This document shows, one piece after another, positions 11,738-22,952 of a stretch of DNA of 64,000 nucleotides. Within the stretch, counting starts at the first letter, position 1. The number at the start of each line of letters is the position of its first letter. The notes under the pieces were generated by a model, which did no database searches, was not told where the DNA came from, and worked only from the letters and a program-made list of their open reading frames with translations. The DNA is from Spinacia oleracea (taxonomy: Eukaryota > Streptophyta > Magnoliopsida > Caryophyllales > Amaranthaceae). The stretch is from positions 5,766,001 through 5,830,000 of the forward strand of contig NC_079490.1 in the NCBI RefSeq assembly GCF_020520425.1. The letters run 5' to 3'. The translations under genes and the position numbers were made by a program.

Positions 11738-14700
11738 AAAAATCTGTCCAGGAGCTTCTCCAGATAGGAATAAAATCCATCTAGAACTTCAAGTAGTGGA
11801 ATGTCAATTTGAAAATAGTCAAAAAACAAACCACATTTTTTATTGGTTGTTTTTTTTTTTTTTTTTTGACAAAAGATTTTTTATTGGTTGTTGATAAGCT
11901 CTGAAGTTCACATCATTGTTTGTGGGACAAGAATGAATCATGCCCAGATTTTGTAAACACAGAAAGATTCCACATATCATTCTACACAAAATTTTAAAAC
12001 CCATCAACCTTGTGAAATCCAAGCCAAATTCTGAACAGAAATTAACTCTTACAAAATTCAAAGAGTAACTGTGATCTCTAAACTAATGCATATTCTGGTT
12101 TCTGTGTGTACATTTAAAAGATACCATGACAAGAATGTCAGGCAAATTACACAAAGGGGCTACATGAGATCAGTGTGTAGTCAAATTGAACAACAATCTT
12201 CTCAGAGTGATTAAGATGAGTATCAATTCATGATTGTACCACATATTAATTGGCAAATAAACAGAAATCATGCTTTTAAAAATTTCAATAGGTCACTCGA
12301 ACAGTAACCTACAAAAACCGATGAAGGCGATGAAACTCTAGCATTGCCCCCTACTGTCGGACCAGAATCGGAATTAACCTTGCTGCCAACTGTCAAAAAC
12401 AAAAACAAAAAAAGAAACAATTATAGAAGTGATTTCAAGTTTCCAACTATGCATAAAATATCTTTACAGAACATTCCAAAACAGAAGTGATTGATCAAAT
12501 AGACAACTACATGAATAAGTGGAGTATAAGGTATTGGAGTTATCTGTAAATAACATACAATGTCAGTAAATACAGTGCCCAAACTATGAAAAGCTTGTGC
12601 TAAATGGTTTGATTAACTTAATCCATAAATGTCTGTCAGTAAAAAGGATGAGTATCATACATACTTCCTGTTGTTACGACTAATGAAACCAAGCTTCTCC
12701 TCAGTATCAGATTCCTCGTAATCGTACTCACTCTCTTATGGTAATATCTTTGTTTACCGCTAAATATTTCTCTTCCACTTCTGAGCAGGGGTGGGAATCA
12801 GCCCCAACCACCCCCACCCCCCACCCCCACCACATGGCCCAAACAAGTTGTCATACAAACCCATTCCATTGGAAGAAAACAGCATGATCGCCAACCATCT
12901 ATCAAAAACCCCAGAAATTCATGGCTTAAAGCTAAATGAGTTAGAACTTAGAAGACATTGTTATAATCTACACTTGTAAATCTTTTATAATTTATAGTAA
13001 TAATACGGAGTAATATGCTACATGCTTATTTATAGTTCTATTAATAATACATCCCTGAAATAAAATTTTCTAGTTCTGCTATATGAAGAATGGGGTGAGG
13101 AGACAGAGTTCGGTTAAGATGGGTTTTGCAAAGGAAGGGCTTGTTTTACACACCAAAAATTTCAAAACTCTCGACTTGGACATGGAGAGGAATAAGATTT
13201 ATATTCAATTGACTATGGAAGAACTCAAACTTGGTCGAGATTTGAAGTCAACTAATCAATCAATTTGTCAGAAATCAGACACTCCAGTCTGCAGGCATTA
13301 TCAGAGGTCAGAATATAAACTGGGCTATTGAAGATAAGAATCAGCATATGATTGGGAAGCAAAAACAGCTAGAGCCAATTCACTGAAACGTACTGATATA
13401 AATAGCAGAAAGATTTACACATAATTGCAGCTCATAACATCATACTAGGATTTTGGAAAGCCTGATTCAGACAGAATGAGAAAGTGAAATAACCTAAATT
13501 CATGCCAGTGTGGGCAAGCTTTGTATTTTAGAAACCCATCAGGCCATCACTTGAGTAAAAGTCCAAAATCCCACCACCCATGGGAGAGACACGATTGACG
13601 GTAGTCTTAAGGCATATTTTTCCAAGAGTAAGCTCCATGATCAGACTTTTAATGAAGTTAACTACATCCATATTCATTGTAGTACAAAAACACTAGAATC
13701 CCAAACTGGGACCTGGTTATTCTACCTTCAGCTACTAATGTGCAACAATTTTGTGGCAGTAACATGGCTAAATGAGCCAATAAAGACCTAAATCTGATGA
13801 TATAAAAGACATGTAACCTGAATGTTGTAGCTTAATAAACATTATATGAACGTAACTAATGGACTAAAGACAAATGACCCCTAGAGTAGAAGCAAAAATA
13901 CAGGCAGAGGTGGTTGAAACTATCTATCTCTTGCTCATTCAACAAATGCTGCTAGTGAATAAAATAGGCAGTCTCTATTATGAGGATACGTGGTAAATAT
14001 CTTCACCCTCATTCCTCAATGCACAAAAGCAAGAACAGTAGGCATCAATTTAATAAAACAATGCCCGCCATAACATCAGAATCAGAGAACATAAACTATA
14101 ACTATAAAGCTAGGTAATTGCAGATCACACAAATTATTGCATGTCTCAACATAAGATGAACAATTTGAAATGTAGGAAAGAGATAATTGTTACATAGGTA
14201 CATTCCATTCACTGGGAACACAGAAGTGTTGTCTCAGGGGTCTAAAGGAAATAATCGATCGGTCGTGAGTATCATCAAAGTAATCAATATAGTAACATCA
14301 TCCTTTTGAAATTTGCAGGTGTTTCGATTGCCATCCTCATCAAGTGTTACTGTCATTGAAAAAACAAATGATAACTAAAGAGAAGCAAACGGACCGAAGG
14401 ACAATTAAATTGACACTTTACTCCATAACTAAAAAAGACTAGCACTTAAAAACAAAGCACTTCAAAAGGTTAGGTGAAGCAGATTATTGAGAGTTGCCAT
14501 ATGACATACAGATTCAACCCACTTCAACTAACCTTGGCAATAGACCAACTAAAAATTCCCACTCTCGAACAAGAGATCCAGACTGATTAGGTGAACAAAT
14601 TATCCATTTCAGAGATGATAAAATAAGCACCCGAAGTCACCAGATTATGTATTAAAGAAAAAACAGAACAAAACTTTTAGACATAAAATTCCTGAAGCAA

Positions 14701-15126
14701 ATGGATCAATTAGGGAAAGAATACATATTCCAAATTCATTCCTAAGCCACCAACATAATAAAAGGCATAATGCAAACTAATCATTGATCAATGCTTTTCC
14801 AAAACAACTGGAATGAATCCGCCAATCCTCACTTCAATAAAATAGTCCAAATAAATCAACAGTTTAGTCCTATCCTTCTTCTCAAACATGCACAATTCAA
14901 ACATCATAAAACAGTACTGTAGTTAGGTCTTGTACACTGGGTTTTACGGTATACAATAAGCAATTTGGCGTGACTAAACCAGTTGTATAGCGAACAGATA
15001 CACACCCTCGTATATTATCAATCTCTACAACCTACAATAACAAAATGCAAACCCAAATTCAATGAAAAAAACAATGAAAAGAACAAGAGATAGAGATGAA
15101 CATACTAACATTGCAATCAAAATCGA
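11738..15126 (-). other. Long spacer downstream of BolA, possible 3' exons
   Basis: No ORF of family quality occurs, but the composition looks genic and intronic. Two minus-strand stretches could be exons. About 12,395-12,270 follows an AG acceptor and reads (V)GSKVNSDSGPTVGG, then NARVSSPSSVFVGYCSSD, to a stop. About 12,737-12,660 reads ESEYDYEESDTEEKLGFISRNNRKYV and ends in a stop. A donor-like GTATGTTC sits 20-30 nt after the BolA stop. These could be spliced 3' UTR exons of the BolA transcript or the remains of another gene. Transcript data would decide. Confidence 0.3.
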
Positions 15127-15456
15127 TTATTTAGGAGCAACTTCTTGTGGGGTTTTAGCAGTAATAGAGAGAGCATGAAGACCAGACTGAAGCTCATCAG
15201 ATAAGAGATCATACACCATTCGATGTCGTTTAACTAGGGTTTGACCCTCGAATTTAGGGGAAACAATCTTCAAATTGAAATGGGTTTCTCCACCGCTATA
15301 CTCACTCTCTCTCATGGCAGCATGACCAGCATGTTGATGTGAAACATCTTCAATTTCAAGAACACTTGCTTCCAATGTTGATTGCAGCTTCGTCCTCATT
15401 CTATTTGCTCTTGATGCTAATGCACCCATGTTCATTACTCCTCTTGAAGCCATCAC
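15127..15456 (-). CDS. BolA-like protein, probably organellar
   Basis: This is a 109-residue single-exon BolA protein. BolA proteins partner monothiol glutaredoxins to bind or transfer Fe-S clusters and sense redox state. The N-terminus (MMASRGVMNMGALASRANRMRTKL) is basic and lacks acidic residues, as in organelle-targeted BOLA1/BOLA4 types, whereas cytosolic BOLA2 lacks it. The core shows the family landmarks: SVLEIEDVSHQHAGHAAM (variable loop with conserved His), ETHFNLKIVSPKFEGQTLVKRHRMVY (invariant His of the helix-turn-helix-like fold) and SGLHALSITAKTP. Two ATGs are adjacent (15456 and 15453); either may be used. The gene looks intact. It may have 3' UTR introns downstream. Confidence 0.9.
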   Translation of the reverse strand: MMASRGVMNMGALASRANRMRTKLQSTLEASVLEIEDVSHQHAGHAAMRESEYSGGETHFNLKIVSPKFEGQTLVKRHRMVYDLLSDELQSGLHALSITAKTPQEVAPK

Positions 15457-16772
15457 ACAAAAAAATTGATGATTTAGTGTTGATTTTGTTGATGGGTTCC
15501 TGAAACAAGTCAGAGAATCAACGAAAACAATCGAAGAAGATGGAAGAAATTAGGGCAGATTCTCTTGCTATGGATTAGTTTTGATGGCTACAGTGAAATT
15601 GGATAACAATCAAATAGGAATTCAATTACAAAACACGAAGTATAATCTTTCCACAAAATTATGGAATTGGGTTGTGTGAGTATATTGGCTAGAAAGCCTA
15701 GACGTGACTTGTGAAAGAATATCGTGCGTCTGACCCTATCAGGAGTAAATTATAGAACGGGCCAAGGAAAAATCGGATTGGGTCGATCTCGGGCCTCTCT
15801 TTCCATAGTTCTATACATAAGGCTCATGGACGTCCCGTCCAACATTTTGTTTATTGTCGGTTCGTATCGTGCTAGAGGATTTCCTTACTAATCTTAAGAT
15901 TTTTCGTTAATTGCTTGAAAAATAAACGTGTCGGCATACGGACCAGCCTATTGTGCTCGTGCCAAATTTCTAAAATGATGTCCATGCAATCAAGCACAAC
16001 CCATGGCCCAGCTCTATGCATTGTGTCGTATTTGGTATTCAACAGGCTTGTGTCGTGTCGGACCAATTTTGTACCGGACTCAGGCAACCAGTGCGTTAGC
16101 CGACCAATGTCCAACTCTATGCGTCTGTCTGACTATCTATCACCTTATTAGGAATAGATTCTGGAGCCAGAGCCAAGTAGCACAAAATTGGTCCGATGAT
16201 CATTTCCTAAGTATGTTTTTAGCTTATCTTTTATCGTAGGTCCGTCCGGCACGATTCTCCGACTTTGGGCGTATCGAATCTCTGCCTTGTAATATTTTGT
16301 ATATTTTGGCCATGCCCATGGACTTGCCTTGACTAGCACCAAGTTATAGTTGATCATTATACATGTATACTTAGTTGATCATTATACATGTATACTTGGT
16401 GAGTTGGTAAGTAACGTGGGTCGAATTACTAGATAAGAAATTTGTCATATCGGTGTAAAAACAACTATGACGTTGTATTATTAAAGTAAAAACGACGATA
16501 AATACCCCTAATTGTTCACCAAAGTTTGTATATTTTCCATCTTAATCACAAAATTCCTTTCTCAACCATGGTACATAACCAAAATCACAAAATCAATTTA
16601 TCTACTAACTCAAATTCTTCAACACCCCTTTCTTCCATGCCATAGTCAGCATGGTGGTGAACATTGAAGTTGGTTAATTAGTACTCCATAATCAAGAACT
16701 CCAGAAGCACAAATAGTAAATGAAAAGTGTATGAGCTAAGATATAGTGAAGTATCTACACTTTTCATAATCC
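15457..16772. other. Intergenic region with GC-rich repeat block
   Basis: No gene is present. From about 15,745 to 16,340 lies a GC-richer block of CGGGCC/GTGCTCGTGCC words. Part of it (TGTGCTCGTGCCAAATTTCT… at 15,951) matches 23,272-23,330 (GTGTACGTGCCAAATTTCT…), so both belong to one repeat family. The ORFs that cross it are spurious. Confidence 0.5.
16346..16398. repeat. Direct repeat, two 26-bp units
   Basis: The unit TAGTTGATCATTATACATG (followed by TATACT) occurs twice head to tail. It is a simple local duplication. Confidence 0.85.
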
Positions 16773-18283
16773 AAAACGTCTTGCGCGTATAAGGTGTACA
16801 ATAAATTTATTGTACACCAAGATAACTTTAAGGCAGTTTTTTGTAACTTTAATCTAGTTTTTTATAACTTTTATATTATTAAAAAAAAAGTTGACGGATA
16901 AACATTTTAAAGTGTTAAATGATTAATTTTATACATTATTAGTGATTTTGAAGATTTTTTTTATTAAAATGAAAAATTGTATCACTAAAAAATAGACAAC
17001 TTTTACATATATAAATGTAACTTTTAGGAAAAATTACTTTAAATAATCCAACCTTTCAACGATTTTCCGTTAATAATCCAATCTTTGGATTATTATCTAA
17101 TAATCCAACCTTTATACCCCATTAACTTTTATTGTACCCAACCGGTAAAGAAGTCGGATCAGCAGGTAACCTATCCCACGTGTTAAGCAACCATTCGTTA
17201 GCTTTTTTTTTTAATTTTCTTTTAACTTATCCCATTTTCCCCTTCTCCTTATTTTCTCTTGTTCTCCATTTCTTCTGTTCAACCATGACTTCTGTTCTCT
17301 CTCCTCCACAACGCCACACCCCAATCCCTCAATGGCAGCAGTCTCTACGGATGACCACCATCGTCCTCCAACTTGCTTCTAAACGTCGAACAACACAACG
17401 CCTAGTATTGCTGCCCTGCAAACTAACTCTCCCCCAAGTACAATTTTGATAACAAAACTTACGATTTCATTTTCTACAACGGCGGTGGATCAAAGGATCG
17501 ACAAATTAATCAAATTCGAGGTAGTTGCAGAGGTAAACTCAATTTTTAAGGAATAAAGTTATTTTCTTTCGGAATGTAAATTGGCGACAGTACCAAATTG
17601 ATGAGAATTACGGGATTGAGCTTAATTTAATTAGTGAGATAAGATTATTATTCTTATATTGTTGATGTTATTTTTTGATTATGGCAATTGATGTGGGTAA
17701 AATTAGATGGTGTTAAACGCCCATATTCTGTTGGATTATTATGGCTACAACGACGTCGTTAGTAGTTCAATGTTGCCATTTTCCTGCGGATTGTCGGCTC
17801 TAATGTTGTCGTTTGATGTTGGGTGAATTCATCCGAGGGTACCGCCATCGTTGAAGCTTCAAGCTAAGATTATTATGGCTACGACGTGGAATGATATTCA
17901 AACTCCTTGTGTTTCTAGTTCTATAAATTACGCCATTGTTGAATGTTGTTGATGATGGAGATTAAGATTGGTTGATTTGAAATTGATTGGTGATTTTGCT
18001 AATATGGTAGAACTTCAGGTATATAATCGAAGAAGAAGGAGGAAATAAGATGCTTGAAAAAAATTAAAAAGTAAATAAAAGTTTATCTTCTTAGCCGGTT
18101 TCAAGTCACCTGGGTTCAATAAAAGTTAATGGGGTATAAAGGTTGGATTATTAGATAATAATCCAAAAGTTGGATTATTAACGGAAAATCGTCGAAAGGT
18201 TGGATTATTTAAAGTAATTTTTCCTAACTTTTAAGCATTTTGAATCAACTTTTACTCCGGTGTACAATATTTATCGTACACCA
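16773..18283 (+). mobile_element. MITE-like GTGTACAATAAATTTATTGTACAC family, copy 4, interrupted
   Basis: The left end is AACGTCTTGCGCGTATAAGG followed by the GTGTACAATAAATTTATTG palindrome. The right end is CCGGTGTACAATATTTATCG followed by TACACC. Removing the nested element at 17,027-18,224 leaves about 300 bp that match copy 1 along their length. This is the best-preserved copy of the family at its ends. Confidence 0.75.
17018..18233. mobile_element. Mutator-like (MULE) non-autonomous element with 9-bp TSD
   Basis: The element spans 17,027-18,224 (1,198 bp). It has long TIRs of about 114 bp, differing at only a few positions: GGAAAAATTACTTTAAATAA… at the left and its complement at the right. 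Beyond that the ends continue weakly (ACCGGTAAAGAAG against ACCGGCTAAGAAG). It is flanked by a perfect 9-bp duplication TAACTTTTA (17,018-17,026 and 18,225-18,233). Long TIRs plus a 9-bp TSD fit the Mutator superfamily. The interior has no recognisable transposase. The open frame at 17,132-17,449 starts inside the TIR and has no family match I know, so captured host sequence (Pack-MULE) is possible but unproven. Confidence 0.8.
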
Positions 18284-19059
18284 TTTGTAAATAAGAATTT
18301 GTGTTTACAATCTGTGTTCTAACTTTCTAGGTTAGAATATATGCATCAAACTCCAAGTTGATACTTTCTTATTTTGAAGGGAAACTTGGATACTTTTTCT
18401 GTCTCCATACTATCATGTTTACATTTTACCTGCACAATTCCTTTTGTACTTAAATGCTTATATACCCTTCTACAACTGCTCTTTACATAAAAATGGAACA
18501 TATGACTTCCATTATAAAAACCTACATCAATGACATGAATATCAATCAGCAGATTCAGCACTTTGCATGTCTGAGCTGCAAGGGGCCTAGGCCCGATAAC
18601 AGAGCGGGCCTAAGCCCGAAACAGAGCAAACCCCCACAACAAAGAATCACAGGGAGCAAAATTGAGGACCTGGAAAATTTAAGCAGTTCCCTACAACAGT
18701 TTCTATATAAGTACACAGCTATACATTAAAAACACATTTGTACAAAATCAACAGTAAGACCTTAAACACAATCTCCTCGCTAATTAACTCCTAATTTTTA
18801 TTATTATTATTATTATCGTCTGATATTGTTTCCTCTGACGAGGCATCACTGTCAATTACGATAGGGTTTTCAGTCAAACCTGGTTTTCTTGTTACAGGGT
18901 TAACGCCACACTGTAAAAGACTCGATCTGGGTAGCTCAGCAGGTTTAGTAGCATTGACTAGATTCTTCTTCCCCTTACAAGATGTTCCAGAAGTTTCTGG
19001 AAATGCATGAACAACCTGAACTCCTCCTCCCATTTGATATGGAACCGGTGACCTGGAAG
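18284..19059 (-). other. 3' flank of the unrecognised minus-strand gene
   Basis: A minus-strand open frame (19,132-18,791) reads …SPVPYQMGGGVQVVHAFPET… and …NPIVIDSDASSEETISDD… to a stop. It lies downstream of the stop at 19,470. It may be 3' UTR or an alternative reading frame; the hAT element at 19,060 interrupts it. Bases 18,284-18,780 hold nothing I recognise. Confidence 0.3.
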
Positions 19060-19452
19060 TAGACCTGGTTATCGGGCGGGGCGGGTCAAGGTCGGTGCGG
19101 GTCAAAAGAGGGTCGGGTATTGAAAGGGTCATTTTTAGCGGGTCGATAATGGGCGGGTCAAAAGCGGGGCGCGGGTCGATAGCGGGCCATTAGTGGGCGC
19201 AAACGAGCAATGAAAAATGAAAAACAAAAGAGTCATGTGCAAGTACAAGTAAATACGAAACTATACACGTAATTTTTTGTATCATTACTATTTTAATTTT
19301 CAAAATAATTGTAGTATAAGTTTGACCCTATAATGACCTGTCCAATAAAGGCCCTATCCAATAAGAGCCCTGCCCAATAAAAGCCCTATTAACTTGACCC
19401 TAACCCTATATCCATTGAACTACCCTGTCCAATAACCAAGTCTACCTGGAAG
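19052..19452. mobile_element. Non-autonomous hAT-type element, GGGTC family, copy A
   Basis: The element spans 19,060-19,444 (385 bp). TIRs are TAGACCTGGTTATCGGGCGG and ...CTGTCCAATAACCAAGTCTA, with a perfect 8-bp TSD CCTGGAAG at 19,052-19,059 and 19,445-19,452. One end carries GGGTCGGG/GCGGGTC arrays and the other carries CCCTATTAACTT and GCCCTGTCCAATA arrays. It lies 18 bp past the stop codon of the unrecognised gene. Confidence 0.9.
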
Positions 19453-19469
19453 AAGCGTTGTTCGTATCT

Positions 19470-21098
19470 TTAAGCCAATGAGGTAAACAATTGTTTAATA
19501 TCTGAAGCCTTCTCTTGAACATCAGTTTCTGGAACCACATTGCAGTCGATTACAAAATCACCTGTTAAACAAGGCTATGGAAGTAACTAGCAAGGTCAAA
19601 ACAGTAACTTTAACCCTCATACCATAACAGTCATGTCATCTTGTAACCTCAACTAGCATCAAACTCATGCACAGCATATACTGATCGAGTCAATACTCTA
19701 AATGGATAACTTGGGAAAATCAAAGGCACAGTACATAACACGAAAGTAGTGTCTTAAAATAAAAGAGGAACTCATAAATATTGAGAAACCTGTAACTTGA
19801 AATAACAATCCTACAGAGAAGCTACATTAGGGGCAACACCGGCTTACTCTAAGTGGAGAGAGGTTTGACCCAAGAACAAAAAATCCCAACCTTCTCCTTA
19901 ATCATGGTGCTAATTCCAAAAAAGCGACTGATTAAAAAAAAAAATGAGCTTTTCAGAAATTGATATCCTAACTAAGCAAAACGGATGCGACACAATATCC
20001 ACCTTACAAATATATCACAACCTTCCAGATCATTGCCACTGAAAACATAATAGCAACCAACAGCCAACAATCACAATAGGCTACGAGAGTGATGGATAGC
20101 TCAGTTGGTTAGAGCTTCCATCCCGGTTCCAGGTGATCCTGGGATCGATTCTCATCCCCGCCCTTGTGGCTCATTCGAACCAAAAAAAAAAAACAATAGG
20201 CTACCAGCCTACAAGTATCCATCCATATTTCATATTATCACTACTGAACTACATAATCCAGATGATTATTGCATATACAAATATTTTTCATGTGTAATGA
20301 GGAATATTTAATCAATATTCAAGACAAGATACAAGAGTCACCTGTCACTACACCTGGTTATCGGGCGGGTCGGGTCAGGGTCGGGTCAGGTCAAAAGAGG
20401 GTCGGGTATTAAAAGGGTAATTTTTAGCAGGTCGATAATGGGCGGGTCAAAAGCGGGTCGCGGGTCAATAGCGGGTCATTAGTGGGCGGGTCAATAAACG
20501 AGCAATGAAAAATGAAAAACAAAAGAGCCATGTGCAAGTACAAGTGAATACGAAGCTATACACGTAAATTTTTGTATCATTACTATTTTAATTTTCAAAA
20601 TAATTGTAGTATAAGTTTGACCCTATAATGACCCTGTCCAATAAAGGTCATGTCCAATAAGAGCCGTGACCAATAAAAGCCCTATTAACTTAACCCTAAC
20701 CCTATATCCATTGGACTACCCTGTCCAATAACCAGGTCTACCTGTCACCATAGTCATTCTTTGTCCATTCCAAAGCCAAATATACTTCTACAAGGCACGA
20801 ACTAGCATAGAACCTAAACAAGCAGTGGCTAAAATCTAACTGTCTCCCACAAAAATTAAGTACAAAACTAATCAGTTCTTATCTCCCTCAAGCTAATCCC
20901 CACATAAATTTCGTCGAAATCAATCCATCTTACACCAAATCATCAAAACACCATATGTAAAGATTGTAAAAGAGCTCATTCTTACACACTTACACAAATC
21001 ATCATCAGGTTCTCCAATCTCCACCCCATCATCCTCCACATCTATTGTTCTGACATCAGTAATTTTAGTACAACGAGCACACTGAATTCCTAGGTTCC
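19470..21098 (-). CDS. Last two exons of an unrecognised gene
   Basis: Two minus-strand pieces splice cleanly. Exon A is 21,098-20,994 (after a TTGTAG acceptor, ending at GTAAGTGTG). Exon B is 19,561-19,470 (after a TTTAACAG acceptor). Joined, they read NLGIQCARCTKITDVRTIDV, then EDDGVEIGEPDDDLCDFVID, then CNVVPETDVQEKASDIKQLF, TSLA and a stop. The peptide is acidic, has a Cys-x-x-Cys pair, and has the look of a real C-terminus. I do not recognise the family. The intron carries a SINE and a hAT-type element. Upstream exons are not visible because the broken PPR gene lies immediately 5', so this may be the displaced tail of a gene or may be spliced to the PPR transcript. Exon A could begin earlier, since the same frame is open up to about 21,162. 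Confidence 0.4.
20073..20204 (+). mobile_element. Short tRNA-derived SINE with 12-bp target duplication
   Basis: The SINE is 20,085-20,192. It has a tRNA-like head with A-box TAGCTCAGTTGGTTAGAG, B-box-like GGATCGATTCTC, a short body and a poly-A tail. The 12-bp duplication ACAATAGGCTAC flanks it exactly (20,073-20,084 and 20,193-20,204), as expected of LINE-mediated retroposition. It is too short past the B-box, and lacks a proper acceptor stem, to be a working tRNA gene. Confidence 0.85.
20341..20748. mobile_element. Non-autonomous hAT-type element, GGGTC family, copy B
   Basis: The element spans 20,349-20,740 (392 bp), with TIRs TACACCTGGTTATCGGGCGG and ...CTGTCCAATAACCAGGTCTA. The 8-bp TSD CCTGTCAC is perfect (20,341-20,348 and 20,741-20,748). 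It closely matches copy A over its full length, in the same orientation. Confidence 0.9.
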
Positions 21099-21164
21099 CT
21101 ACAATACAATACCCGAACATGTAACCGAATCCGAAAAACATAATTTGTTTCTCTGCAAGCATGT

Positions 21165-22824
21165 AAAATCTTGTCTATGTTCTTAGACTTGCAATATCCA
21201 TTAATCATAGTACTGAAACTGAAAAGATCAGGCTCCCAACCGTTTTGTACCATGACATCAATTAGCTTTTCTGCATCTTCCATCTGGCCACGCAAACAAT
21301 AACCATCGAGTAAAGAATTGTAAGTGATGATGTCGGGAGTTACACCTCTTTCAATCATAAGCCGTAGAATTGCTTGTGCTTCATCAACATTCCCGTCTTT
21401 ACAGAACATGTCTACTAACATGCTGTAGGTCTTAACATCTGGACAGTAGTAGGTTTAATGCCCTTGTCTTCCATATCTTCGAGTATTGCTACTGCCTCAT
21501 CAAGCCGTGCACTTTTGCATAGGCCATCAACCAACGAACTATACGTGAAAACATCTGGAGCAACTCCCTGAGCTCGCATTTCTGTAAATATCTGGCGCGC
21601 ACGTGTAAGTCTACTGCATTTACACAAGCCATCAATAAGAGTGTTATAGGTTACAACATCAGGTGTTATCCTTTTCTGACACAGTTCTTGGAAAATGTTC
21701 AGGGCCTTGTCTATGTTCTTAGCCTTGCAATATCCATTAATCATAGTATTAAAACTGAAAAGATCAGGCTCATAACCACTTTGTTCCATGAGACCAAGTA
21801 ACTTTTGGGCATCTTCCATCTGGCCACGCAGACAATAACCATCGAGTAAAGAATTGTAAGTAATGATGTCGGGAGTTACACCTCTTTCAACCATAAGCCG
21901 TAGAATTGCCTGTGCTTCATCAACACTCCCGTCTTTACAGAACATGTCAACCAACATGTTGTAGGTCTTAACATTTGGTTGTATATTTTTTTGTATCATC
22001 TCATCCAATACAGCCTTAGCCTCTCCCGAGAGCCGGAATTGTAGAGGCCTCGAACCAATGAGTTATAAGTGACCACATTAGGTTGAATGCCCTGAGTTTT
22101 CATAGAAGAGAACAGGTCTAAGCCCTCTTTTAAGAGTCTGTCCTTACAAAGACTGTCAATAATAGTGCTACATATGACAAGGTTACGCTTACAATGACCA
22201 TCTGATTGCATTTTATCAAGCAATCTGAGAGCAGCAGAATTATCACCAATCTTACAAAGGCCTTTGAACACAGCACCAAAGGTAACAATGTCAGGTTGGA
22301 AACCTTTGATCCAATAATTGAGCAGCTTGAGGAAGCATATCACAGTGGATATAGCCATTGATTAAGGTGTTAAAGGTAAAATCATTTGGGGGATAACCAA
22401 GCTTAAGGCTTTTACCCATGAGAGAGAACCCGAAATCGACATGGCCTAGATGACAGTAAGCATTGGCAAGAATACCAATAGAATGCCTGTTGGGTCGAAT
22501 ATCCAAAAACTCAAGCTTTTTGGAAAGAGTAACAATGGTGGAATGAGGATGAAGACGCTTCAATTTATTCATGGCAGTAAAGAGCTGATTGAAAACGATA
22601 ATAGAAGGGAGAGGACGCAAAGAGGTCAATTGATGGAAGAGGGAAATGGGGAGTTTCAAATCCGAAAACCCTAATTTGCAATGTTCTCTAACAGATTGAA
22701 GAAACAATTGAGGGTCATCAATGGCAGCGAGTCTACGGTTGGAGGAAAAATGGCGTAAAAGGAATAAAGACAAAAAAGAAGAATTACCAGAATGAAACAT
22801 GGATGGAGGAGTAATGTTCTTCAT
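21165..22824 (-). pseudogene. RFL-type pentatricopeptide repeat (PPR) protein, broken
   Basis: This is a P-class PPR protein of the Restorer-of-fertility-like kind. Such proteins enter mitochondria and bind organellar RNA through ~35-residue helical repeats. The start MKNITPPSMFHSG leads into a Ser/Arg-rich presequence (LFLLRHFSSNRR). About a dozen repeats follow, with typical …PD(I/V)VTYN(T/S)LI(D/N)GLCK… units. The frame is broken at least three times: near 22,300-22,360 (LLDQ joins WIKGFQPDIVTF in another frame), near 22,010-22,035 and near 21,420-21,440. PPR homology ends abruptly after GYCKSKNIDK at about 21,165, so the C-terminus is missing or replaced. Repeats at 21,170-21,436 are a close copy of 21,700-21,985. 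Sequencing error cannot be excluded, but three breaks and a truncation favour a pseudogene. Confidence 0.85.
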
Positions 22825-22952
22825 TTCCCACGCTAATCACTTCTTCTCCACTTTTGTTGTGCTAAATTGCTGCTTCTAGATCCGTAAATTCGTCTATTGG
22901 AAGGTGTTTGTGTTGCTCTGTATTTTCAAAATAAGAGAAGGGGCTTACCTGT

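Noticed and set aside
17132-17449. 105-residue ORF as a gene
   Set aside because: Begins inside the TIR of the Mutator-like element; low-complexity N-terminus; no recognisable domain.
20085-20192. Functional tRNA gene
   Set aside because: A- and B-box-like motifs are present but no complete cloverleaf, and it has a poly-A tail and target duplication, so it is a SINE.
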